Below are positions 56,212-64,000 of a stretch of DNA of 64,000 nt, piece by piece (positions within the stretch are counted from its first letter, which is position 1; every line of letters begins with the position of its first letter). Origin of the DNA: Glutinoglossum americanum (taxonomy: Eukaryota > Ascomycota > Geoglossomycetes > Geoglossales > Geoglossaceae); assembly GCA_020080175.1 (NCBI GenBank), contig JAGHQL010000065.1, forward strand, positions 1 through 64,000, written 5' to 3'. The position numbers and the translations under genes were made by a program. Below the pieces are notes generated by a model that was not told where the DNA came from, ran no database searches, and saw only the letters and a program-made list of their open reading frames with translations.

Positions 56212-56867
56212 CTAAAGTTCGTTGGCCGCACTTATTACTTCGGCCCCAAAATCTACGGGATCTTGCGGATCCCTACCCATCATGACCGCCGTTTTGCCCG
56301 TCGTATCATTGATTAGCAGCTTTGCTAGAGTATTTCGTCCAATGATGTCCGAAAAGAGCTCCTTAGTTTGCGCGTCGTGCTTAGTAGGGTCGAGAGAGTT
56401 GACCATTGAGAGCGTTCGATTCACGAAGTCCCAAGTGAAGAAGATAGCCTTCTCCACCGGGTTAGAAGTCATTCCAGAGTGAGCTTCCAAGGCCCTATTG
56501 TAGTAAAAGCTTAACATGCAATCATTTTCGAGTGAAAAGAAGGTGAGCGAACGCTATAAGTCTTCCCATATCAGATTTAATCTTCTCGATCTCTTGTATG
56601 GTGAAATCCATAACTATATGATGCAATTGGCGGAGATAAACGGCTTAAAGGGGGTTATACGCTGAGCTGATAAGTTTGGTGAAGCCTGAGACGATCTCCA
56701 CCTGCATCGAGATGGTCATTGAAATCGATATTGATTGGTGTGCCTCGGTCATTATCCAGTAGACGGTCAGTTCCCGCTGTCCAGTCACAAGAGTTGAATG
56801 GAACACGGCAAGCATATTGGACAATGGTGCGCTCGGCAAGAAATGCCTGAAACAAATTACCGGACAA
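56212..56867 (-). CDS. Possible spliced hypothetical gene or gene remnant
   Basis: I do not recognise this. A 114-codon terminal frame (56553-56212) encodes a coherent-looking segment (MLSFYYNRALEAHSG, AIFFTWDFVNRTLSMV, NSLDPTKHDAQTKELFSDI) and ends normally. It can be joined in frame to a second open stretch (56867-56661) by an intron with donor GTATAA and acceptor TTATAG. I find no ATG for that stretch before the start codon of the next gene on the other strand. The intron itself contains another plausible reading (MDFTIQEIEKIKSDMGR), so either the splice model is wrong or the gene is decayed. It lies head-to-head against the sphingolipid methyltransferase gene. Confidence 0.3.
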
Positions 56868-56925
56868 GGTACAGGTTCTTCTCCCACAACAACAATCTCA
56901 CAACAACAACACCTCTCAATTCATT

Positions 56926-58753
56926 ATGACGGCAGCTCAGTCTACCACGTCAGAGGACTCTTTTGAGTTTATCGAAACCCCTGCCGCGCCTACTCCTCCG
57001 CCTGAAAATGAAGACTGTGGTGTCAGGACTACTTCTGTGCGTGCAATTCCTTTAGAGCGTCTCTAAACTTAGACTACTGTTCAAACTCAGCAAGCCAGAT
57101 TACAGCCACAATAACAACAAGCTGACTATCAGTCTAGTATCCTACCATCAAGAATGCTCCTTTGCCGGCCGATGCTGCTGGTAGTGAATCTTTCTCCAAC
57201 ACAATCCTAATTTCCGCTATTGTCTTGGTACCCCTTTGGCTTTCCTACAAAGTCGGTGGCGGGACCAAAACATGGATCTTCTTTTCCTTGTTCACAACCA
57301 TTCCCATCCTTGTGACGAAGTGGTACATAGCTTCGAGCATCTCTCCGCGCAAAAATGAGAAGGCGAAGTACCCTGGTCGGCCTGTTGAGCATTATCTTCA
57401 TTTCCATCATGAGGAGGACAGGGAGAAGTACCGTGGTCGCAGCAAGATTCCGCTAGAAACATTTCATGAAATGTACTTCAGTGGAGATGTTGATTTCAAG
57501 GGTGATGCATTGGATGTGATGGAATATAGGCACGATTGGGCGAGCTTTCGGTTTACATTGGGTTTATTTCGGTTTTTCCTTACAGGGATGATGCCTGAGG
57601 TGATCATGCATACAAGGTCCCAAGGTCAGTCCCACCAGTGCTTCCGCCTGTAGTGTTAGTATTAACATTGACCCTTGTAGACGAGGAGCAAGTCCGTGAA
57701 CACTACGATCGTGGTGACGACTTCTATGGGTGGTTCCTCGGGCCCCGTATGGTCTATACATCCGGCATTATCTCCGATATCAACAAAGAGGAAACGCTTG
57801 AGCAATTACAAGACAACAAGTTGGGAGTTGTATGTGAAAAGGTGGATCTCAAACCTGGTGAACGCCTTCTCGATATTGGCTGTGGATGGGGAACTCTTGC
57901 TAAGTTCGCTTCCGTTAACTACGGTGCTCACGCTACTGGTATCACACTTGGGAGAAATCAAACTGCCTGGGGCAACAATGGACTCAGAAAAGCCGGTATT
58001 CCCGAGGAACAGAGCAAGATCTTGTGCATGGACTACCGTGACATTCCTGTACCTGAGGGTCGCTATAACAAGATTACCTGTCTCGAAATGGTTGAGCATG
58101 TTGGTGTTAGGCATCTCTCCAGTTTCTTGAAGCAAGTGTACGACATGCTGGACGATGATGGTGTATTTTTCCTTCAATATGCTGGATTACGCAAGTGTTG
58201 GCAATATGAGGATCTCATTTGGGGTCTATTCATGAACAAGTATATCTTTCCGGGCGCTGATGCTTCAACTCCGCTAGGATGGTTTGTAGACAAGATTGAG
58301 GGTGCTGGGTTTGAGATTAAGCATATTGACACAATTGGCGTGCATTATTCTGCCACGCTTTGGAGATGGTACCGTAACTGGATGGCGAACCGTGAGAAGG
58401 TTGAAGCAAAGTATGGGAAACGGTGGTTCAGAGTATGTTCTGTTTCTCTTTCCCCCATCTGGAACGCTCCCCTTTTTGCCTGGAACTGTTCACTCACATA
58501 TCACACGCTCTAGATCTGGGAATTCTTCCTCGCGTACTCAACCATCATTTCGCGCCAAGGCTCCGCGACGTGCTTCCAGATTACACTGGTGAAGAACCTC
58601 AATTCTACTCATCGCGCCGAAGGTATTCCGTCTCAATTTGGCCTGGCTGGGGCACTCGCAGCCTCAAAGATCAAGACCGCAGGTCATGCGAAGAAGATTG
58701 CTACTGTAGTCGGAGAGAAAGCCAAGAATCTGGTGGGCAGTGAGATGGATTAA
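56926..58753 (+). CDS. Sphingolipid C9-methyltransferase
   Basis: This fungal ER enzyme uses S-adenosylmethionine to methylate carbon 9 of the sphingoid base of glucosylceramides, lipids tied to polar growth and virulence. Exons 56926-57036, 57138-57624, 57681-58432 and 58514-58753 give 529 residues. Two hydrophobic helices lie near residues 55-100 (TILISAIVLVPLWLSYKVGG, WIFFSLFTTIPILVTKW), followed by KNEKAKYPGRPVEHYLHFHH. The cyclopropane-synthase-like domain has EHYDRGDDFYGWFLGPRMVY, the SAM site RLLDIGCGWGTLAKFA, MVEHVGVRHLSSF and the C-terminal WRWYRNWMANREKV. The junction SQDEEQVREHYD confirms the second intron. Fungal paralogues exist in some species, and none is in this window. Confidence 0.95.
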
Positions 58754-60513
58754 ATGGTGCATATAGAATATCAGCAAAGAGGATATCGTATTTGATATCT
58801 ACGCAGCCGTTATGGAAAGCTTTTCGGCGGAATGTTCCAGCCCTTTCAAGATATACAAAATGGTTTCGGTTCCTTATCATAACAAAATATGCAGTTTTCT
58901 ACCGGCTTAGCCATCTCGCAGCGCGGGAAACAGCTAAGATAGAATAGAACCAATAAAGCGGGACTATATTTACCACAACCGTGTGGGCTTACCCGGCTAC
59001 TATCGAAATATCACCTAGCCCCAGTTCGGCCACTCAGTGCACGCATCCCTAGAGGGATCAGAGGTCTATTAAAAAGGTATGTTCGAGACAAGCTACATTT
59101 GCCGGACCACCAACGATAAAAGCACACTTTTGTATTACCCTGCTGCCGTAAGCCTTCGTTTCAAATGCTTCCTTTTTCTCTCGGACCCATTGGGGACATC
59201 CTAAACACTCAGGGAGAAAGGGCTTAGCCCCTCATAAGTTTTTACCCACCACCAGCCTGATCTCTAAAGATAGTCTTCCTCCGCTACCCTCGATCTTTCT
59301 ATACTAAGTTATAGGATTGTCCATTGGCAAAGGATGTGCACAGACGGTGTGGCTATTAGCCACCAGTCATAATACGGAGTTAAGTCCACGATATATAGAA
59401 GAGGAATGCTTGTCAATGTTGTGGGTATCACGGTTGTCACAGCCTGGTAGATGACACTATGTCAAGGGATATCCTCGGTCGTTGAGGGAAAAGGAACAAA
59501 AAACCAATCGGCGGAGGATTTAATTTCGTGACTCAATGCCTGACCCAACTCATAGACGTGGGGTTGTAAAATAAAATCTACTCTATACACAAATACAGAA
59601 TAATTAGCCTTATTCAGTGTAAAATAACTATATAATAATCTAATCTGGCGCGTGTGCTCTGCACATACATGTTGGGGGGGTGTCGGGAGGCAGAACCCCT
59701 TATATGTTTATTTACCCACCCAGTTTCTCAATGCCTCATGGCCTAGCGGTTGGGCCTACGAGGCAGGGTAGATTTAAAATCATATCCAATTGGGATGTAA
59801 GGCAGGATGTAAGCGGACCCATAAAGGAGTCCGCTGGACCTTTTGGTTCGAAACCTGGCATTGCTATCGGCTTTTTTCTTTTTTCTTTTTTTCTCAATCT
59901 CTCTTCCACTCATTTTGTAAGGTATCTCTGCTGTAGATTTCAGTTTCCTGATGTTAAGAGGCGGCGATGTCTTGTTGAAGGAGTTACCGCCGACCCCCTC
60001 TCCATATATGAGAGCACGGAAACATATGTCGGTGAGTAAGAAATATATTCAGACTAGCCCGACCAAGTAATTGACTTGTCATACTCTTCTGTATATGTGG
60101 ATTGGGCAACCACGGGTGAAATCCGGCCGTTTATGTTTACTCATAGAATCTAAACTATACATAAAACCCATGATCAGGCTCAATGGCCTATGTACCGGGG
60201 CAAAGGGCATGGCCACACATCTCTCACACCGGGAGATAAAAACCTCACTCGTATTACCTCAAAGTAGAATAATTGCCATGGCCAGAAAGACAACCACTAC
60301 AATTGAGAAGCCGAGAAACCTGCCACTGTGTAGAACAGTAGCTTAATACTTATAGAGGACCGACCGTGATTCCCTCTACTATCCCCTAGACGCCAAAGTA
60401 GCAGCTATAAGGAAGCAGAAAAGAAGAGACACCAATACCTGCTCTTCCTACCTTCCCTTCCCTTTAGCAATGCCATACCCCCCTTCCCAAGATGAGGACA
60501 TCTAAAAACAACA
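58754..60513. other. 1.8-kb tail-to-tail region with a tRNA-like element
   Basis: No protein gene is supported between these converging stops. Its left half is AT-rich with short unmatched frames. The right half includes a pol III promoter-like sequence described separately. Plus-strand frames at 59.68-60.04 and 60.07-60.35 kb cover that element and are not considered coding. Confidence 0.5.
59729..59877 (+). ncRNA. tRNA-like / pol III promoter-like element (SINE candidate)
   Basis: An A-box-like sequence TGGCCTAGCGGTTGG lies at 59739-59753 and a canonical B box GGTTCGAAACC at 59845-59855, followed by a T6 run at 59872-59877 that could end pol III transcription. CAATGCC (59729-59735) and GGCATTG (59857-59863) form a perfect 7-bp end pairing. 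GGCC at 59740-59743 can pair with GGCC at 59753-59756 as in a D-stem. However, the T-stem would overlap the 3' end stem, so this is not a standard tRNA gene. The A-to-B distance of about 90 bases also exceeds that of an intronless tRNA. A tRNA-derived SINE head or decayed tRNA is the best guess. Confidence 0.35.
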
Positions 60514-62006
60514 TCACCACTTCAGCTCAAAATCTTCTTCCGCTTCCTCATCCACATCCCAGCCCTCTCCTCTGAGACTCTGTGCGACTTCGTCATCGCT
60601 ATCAAAGCCCGAATACGCCTTCATCCGTCTCCATTCCTCGGTGCCAAATTCCGGCTTTGTTCTCGCGGCGAACATCGCTGGGGTCAACGTCGAAGAAGAT
60701 GACCCTGTAAATGGGGAACGTTTGGTATTAGTGTTCTTGTTATTGCTAGCGGGGGCCTTTTGTGACAGGGTCGCTGAAGCGCTACGGCCATTCGTGTATC
60801 CCAATGTAGTCTTTGAGGTTGTAATAGCAGCGGTGTGGCGCATTGAGGAGGGGTTAGTCGGCTTAGGGGCGTTGTCGTTCTTGCTACGAACAAGAAAAGC
60901 TGTAGGTATTCTGGCCTTCGGCGCAGGTTTGGGCCTGATGGTAGCCATTTTGGCCGACTCGGGTTTGATAGAGAGGGCCTTTGCTGCTTTCTTTGAAGTC
61001 GCCATTGAAGGGCCCCTAGTAGTCATAGCAGGCTTCCTGGCCAGTGTAGGCTTTAGGGTAGTCGCAGCAACCTCCTTTCTCCGCTGCTCCTCGGCTTCTC
61101 TTTTCGATCTAGCACTCACAAAAGTCTCATCTCCGGGAAATTCGGGAACGTTATAGCCGATGAGTGGCATATCTTCAATAACCCTCTGCATCAACTCGTC
61201 CATTTGCTTATCTGCTTTCTTTCGCTGCTCCTCCCATTGGCGTTCGGCAAGAGATATACCGTCATCATCAATTGGGTTGTAGTAGTGTTGGAACCACCCC
61301 CGAGTGAGGTTTTCGCCTTGGAGTTGACTATAGTCCATATCGGGGGGGAAATCCTCTGGGTAATCTGGAAGTTCTAGGAGGGTTTAGATTGATTTACTGA
61401 AGGATAAGGAGTGCACGTCCCACCTTTAGGTTTAGGGGGCATATATTCAATCTCCCGCTCTTCGTCCTTGCTTACTTTGACACCACGGACTTCCAGCTTA
61501 CTGCCATCGGTCTGCGAAGAGATAGGTTTGATTCTTCGGGCAGTAGCGCTTTGCTGCTGTATTTTTTCATCGGCTTGAGTCTTCTCGAATCTATCGTCAC
61601 CCCCTTGGGCTAAAGGAGTCTGAAAAGCTTTGGCCTTGGCATTTGTCGTCTTCATTCCAAGGGGAGCGCGGTTTCGCGGGCCTGGAACATGAAGGTAAGC
61701 ATATGCTCAGCGCAGCCCATGGGATAGCGTAGAAGTACCTAGCGGTGTAACAAAAGAAGTCCCACCGCCGGCCGTCCCACTAGTCACCGAATTCTCGTTT
61801 GTTTTGTTGACGGGTTTCATCACGGATTTACCCCCTCCTCGTCCGGTTGCATTCTCATCATTTAGCGGGATCTTGAAAGGGGTTTTGGGTGCTCGGGCTC
61901 CCGGTGTCTTCGGGGCGACATGTTTCGCGCCTTGATTCAACGGCTTCGAAGCTGCTGCAGTTTGGCGACTGTGCACCAAATTTTCTTGGTCACGAACCGC
62001 TAGCAT
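60514..62006 (-). CDS. Uncharacterised fungal protein with securin-like layout
   Basis: Exons 62006-61739, 61681-61424 and 61373-60514 give 461 residues. The basic, Pro/Lys-rich N-terminus contains TPGARAPKTPFKIPLNDEN and, across the first junction, RNRAPLGMKTTNAKAKAFQT, a D-box-like RxxL sequence. Then come EIEYMPPKPKELPDYPEDFP and a helical stretch ERQWEEQRKKADKQMDELMQ. A long basic, Ser/Thr/Ala-rich linker follows, and the C-terminus is strongly acidic (DSDDEVAQSLRGEGWDVDEE). No catalytic domain is visible. Basic N-terminus with degradation-like motifs and acidic C-terminus is the layout of securins (Pds1/Cut2), but I cannot confirm homology. It is head-to-head with tropomyosin. Confidence 0.75.
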
Positions 62007-62348
62007 GGTATTTTAACCGTAGCTTGTGTGTAGCTTCAGTAAGGGAGATGCGCGAATTGGTGATGTTGGAAGAGCAAGCAGAATTGTATCCCAGTTGAAT
62101 GGCGAGAGCTGTTGGTGCAACTATCAGGAAATTTCTAAATGTATGGACAATGGAGTTGTTGATGGGCTCGTTGGCGCGGTAACCTAAGCGAAGGCCCTTC
62201 TTACCTGTTTTGAGTGAGGGACCAGCCAACCGTCTTGTCCACGCAACACATCTAGCCAACCACCAAAACCAAAGAAATCTGTTCACCATACAGCAGCGAA
62301 ACTCTTTCATATCACACACGGGTACTTGGCAGTGCCAATAATAACAAG
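62007..62348. promoter_or_regulatory. Divergent promoter region, securin-like gene / tropomyosin
   Basis: This 342-base spacer lies between two start codons. No named element was recognised. Confidence 0.45.
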
Positions 62349-63131
62349 ATGGATCGGATCAAGGAAGTATGGGCCTTCTCTTCTTATTATTGCACTTCAT
62401 CCAGAAGCGTCTTTACCCCACCATGATTTCCCCTCTGCAAGGCCCCGCCTTGACCCCTCCACCAGGATAACTTCCACGCAGCTCTCTTCCTTGTATTAAG
62501 ATAGCTAACTCCATAATCCCATAGAGAATGACCCAACTCCGCCTCGAGTCAGAGGAGGCAAGCTCAAAGGTCGAGGAGCTAAAGGGGAAAGTCAAGCTCC
62601 TCGAGCAGGACAACCTGGCCAAGGAACAGGAAATCACATCCTTGACGCACAAGAACCAGATGCTTGAAACCAATGTTGAGAAACTGGAAAAGCTGGCCAA
62701 GGAAGCTAAGGCTGCGGCGGAGGAGAGCAGCGCACACGGAACCCAGAACGAGGCCCTGCAGCGGAGACTACAGCTCCTCGAGGAGGAGGCCGAGGAGGCG
62801 GACAAGAATTTGCGAGAGACGAATGATAAGTGTGTCCTCCCGCAACCTTTCAAATCGCTCGCGATGCTATAGTGTAATGATGGAGAGGGTGATGGAGAGG
62901 GTTTTCTTTATTTGATCACCGGACTGCCCTTTAAGCTGCCATGGACTGACCCACAACGTGATATCCAGGCTTCGCCAGACCGACGTCAAAGCCGGGCACT
63001 ACGAACGCAAAGTCCAAGCCCTCGAAGGCGCTCGCGACCAATGGGAGACGAAGTACGAGGACATGGCCGCGAAGTACAATAGTGTGAAGAAGGAGCTCGA
63101 CGACTACTTGTTGGAGATTGGAAACATTTAG
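62349..63131 (+). CDS. TPM1: Tropomyosin, actin-cable stabilising coiled coil
   Basis: Fungal tropomyosin binds along formin-made actin filaments in cables and the cytokinetic ring. Exons 62349-62366, 62525-62829 and 62969-63131 give 161 residues, the canonical fungal length. The 18-base first exon encodes MDRIKE and joins to RMTQLRLESEEASSKVEELK. The rest is an unbroken charged heptad pattern (KLLEQDNLAKEQEITSLTHK, NEALQRRLQLLEEEAEEADK) ending KKELDDYLLEIGNI, typical of the family. An in-frame ATG at 62528 in exon 2 would lose the N-terminal acetylation and overlap residues. Confidence 0.95.
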
Positions 63132-63576
63132 ATTGAGAATGGTTGCCTTGATCTTACGAGCACGGACAGTTACAGAGGGTTTGCAGGAGGCAAGAACTGT
63201 GCGTTAGGCCGTCTAGACCAGATTACTAAGTTTTCAGCGATGACGATTGTGATGCGCTGTTGAGTGTGAACGGTGGGGGGGACTGTAGCTTTTCTCTATG
63301 TTTATCACCCTCCCTTATGGCTGCTCCTGGCATCTAGCCATATAGGTTGTAATCTCATAAGGTTTACCCATCCGCACTCTGAGCCCATAAAATTCGCCTC
63401 TATGTCCTAGCCAAAGGCAGTAACCCGCAGCTCCTCGAGCGTAGATCATGGCATCAAACTCCATACGGCCAGCAGTTCCCGGGCCTGCAGTTCGTATTTG
63501 CGTGACATAGCATGCTTGTGTTCGGCAATGGCCAATCTGAGGGTCATCCGATACCACGAGGGCTCTCCACGTCCCT
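63132..63576. other. Tail-to-tail spacer, tropomyosin / RRP17
   Basis: This 445-base stretch lies between converging stops. It contains an 80-codon minus-strand frame (63315-63557) of even composition that I could not assign. Confidence 0.45.
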
Positions 63577-64000
63577 TCACTCCCGCCTCGCTTTCGCTTT
63601 CGCTTTGTTTCCCAAACGCTCCTTCATCCTTGCGACCTTGCGGTCTCCCTTGCTAAGGTATCGAAACTTCTTCTTGGCCTTCGGTTTCGTGGACGGCTTC
63701 TCTTTCGTTGAAAGGAGTCTCCCATCCGCCCTTTTCCCGGCCGAGATTCCCTTCTCTTTTGTAGTAGCGGCATCGATTGACACTGAACCTCTCTCCTCAG
63801 GCCCGGAATCAGCCAGTGTAGAGTTGTACAGACCGCTCTTTGTGATGTCAATGCTCTCAATCGTGACCGTTGTGTATCGATCCTCGTCGATATATTCATC
63901 CTCGTGGTCTATTGGTGCTGGCTTGTCATCTCCCAAATCGCCAAGTCCTGCCCATTCCTGCTCGTCATCATCATCCTCTTCCCCTCCGCTATTATCGGAT
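63577..64000 (-). CDS. RRP17: RRP17 (NOL12 family), 5'-3' exonuclease of 60S assembly, partial
   Basis: Rrp17 trims pre-rRNA 5' ends during nucleolar 60S maturation. Only the C-terminal part is in the window. The frame is open from the stop at 63577 to the right edge, so the start and N-terminal domain lie beyond 64000. Visible family sequence is an acidic stretch ending in DEQEWAGLG, then DEYIDEDRYTTVTIESIDIT, and the basic end KKKFRYLSKGDRKVARMKER with GNKAKAKARRE. The TTG at 63936 is internal, not a start. The assignment rests on the C-terminal motif pair. Confidence 0.85.
   Translation of the reverse strand, partial: SDNSGGEEDDDDEQEWAGLGDLGDDKPAPIDHEDEYIDEDRYTTVTIESIDITKSGLYNSTLADSGPEERGSVSIDAATTKEKGISAGKRADGRLLSTKEKPSTKPKAKKKFRYLSKGDRKVARMKERLGNKAKAKARRE

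Noticed and set aside
56535-56621. Short reading starting MDFTIQEIEKIKSD as a separate small gene
   Set aside because: It stops after about 29 codons and cannot be joined in frame to the flanking open stretches with GT-AG sites. It is treated as part of the uncertain locus.
59729-59877. Standard tRNA gene with intron
   Set aside because: The A and B boxes are good, but the T-stem overlaps the end-pairing stem and no anticodon arm of standard form can be placed. It is kept only as a tRNA-like element.
63315-63557. 80-codon minus-strand frame between tropomyosin and RRP17
   Set aside because: The composition is protein-like, but there is no family match, it sits in a short tail-to-tail spacer and no splice partner was found. 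It could be revisited with RNA data.
1-64000. Transposons, viral relics, CRISPR arrays, prophage or biosynthetic gene cluster
   Set aside because: No transposase, reverse transcriptase, integrase, capsid-like, long terminal repeat, direct-repeat array or secondary-metabolite synthase sequence was seen. The gene set is housekeeping and developmental.

Overview
The window reads as nuclear DNA of a filamentous ascomycete (Pezizomycotina). The evidence is the short GT-AG introns (mostly about 45-110 bases) with CTAAC/CTGAC-type branch sites, a velvet regulator (VelB), a fungal sphingolipid C9-methyltransferase, a Pan1-type endocytic scaffold, a Csi2-like wall/septum membrane protein and a fungal-type 161-residue tropomyosin. 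A retained meiotic MutS (MSH4) with 17 introns and an SRA-domain protein would fit an intron-rich, possibly early-branching lineage such as Pezizomycetes or Orbiliomycetes, but that placement is a guess. I saw no transposon, viral relic, CRISPR array or rRNA gene. There is no canonical tRNA, only one tRNA-like pol III candidate.

I rebuilt 25 protein genes by splicing them by eye and requiring frame continuity across every junction. All lengths close on a stop codon. Left part (1-24 kb): MCM7 (-) and PEX1 (+) share a promoter with three MluI cell-cycle boxes. HEL2/ZNF598-type ribosome-collision ligase (-) and a DEK_C/SWIB protein (-) follow, then eIF3b/PRT1 (+). Next comes a gene-poor stretch with a PAR32/DUF3602 protein (+) and velB (+). 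Middle (24-41 kb): an almost perfectly alternating run of MSH4 (-), NLE1/RSA4 (+), ERD1/EXS (-), PEX10 (+), RCY1/Pof6 (-), BIG1/VOA1-like (+), FCF1 (-), CSI2-like (+). Right part (42-64 kb): PAN1 (+), RPB11 (-), nitronate monooxygenase (+), an SRA-domain protein (-), LSM5 (-), a DEDDy 3'-5' exonuclease (+), sphingolipid C9-methyltransferase (+), an uncharacterised protein with securin-like layout (-), tropomyosin (+) and the 3' part of RRP17 (-), which runs off the right edge.

Most genes are housekeeping: DNA replication, peroxisome import (PEX1 and PEX10), translation and ribosome quality control (PRT1, HEL2), ribosome assembly (NLE1, FCF1, RRP17), transcription and mRNA decay (RPB11, LSM5, the SWIB protein), and membrane traffic and actin (RCY1, ERD1, BIG1, PAN1, TPM1). 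The strands alternate so often that many neighbours share short head-to-head promoters (174-700 bp) or short tail-to-tail terminators. The two likely regulators, the PAR32-like protein and VelB, instead sit in 1.3-3.8 kb of non-coding sequence.

No wholly new multi-gene system was evident. The most useful observations are gene-structure ones: a 15-nt exon carrying the Walker A core of MSH4, GC-AG introns in MSH4 and LSM5, an in-frame stop-free intron in eIF3b, a 7-nt start exon, and a six-exon LSM5 hidden from simple ORF calling. Others are an N-terminally extended RPB11, an SRA reader without a RING, and a tRNA-like/pol III promoter-like element near 59.7-59.9 kb.
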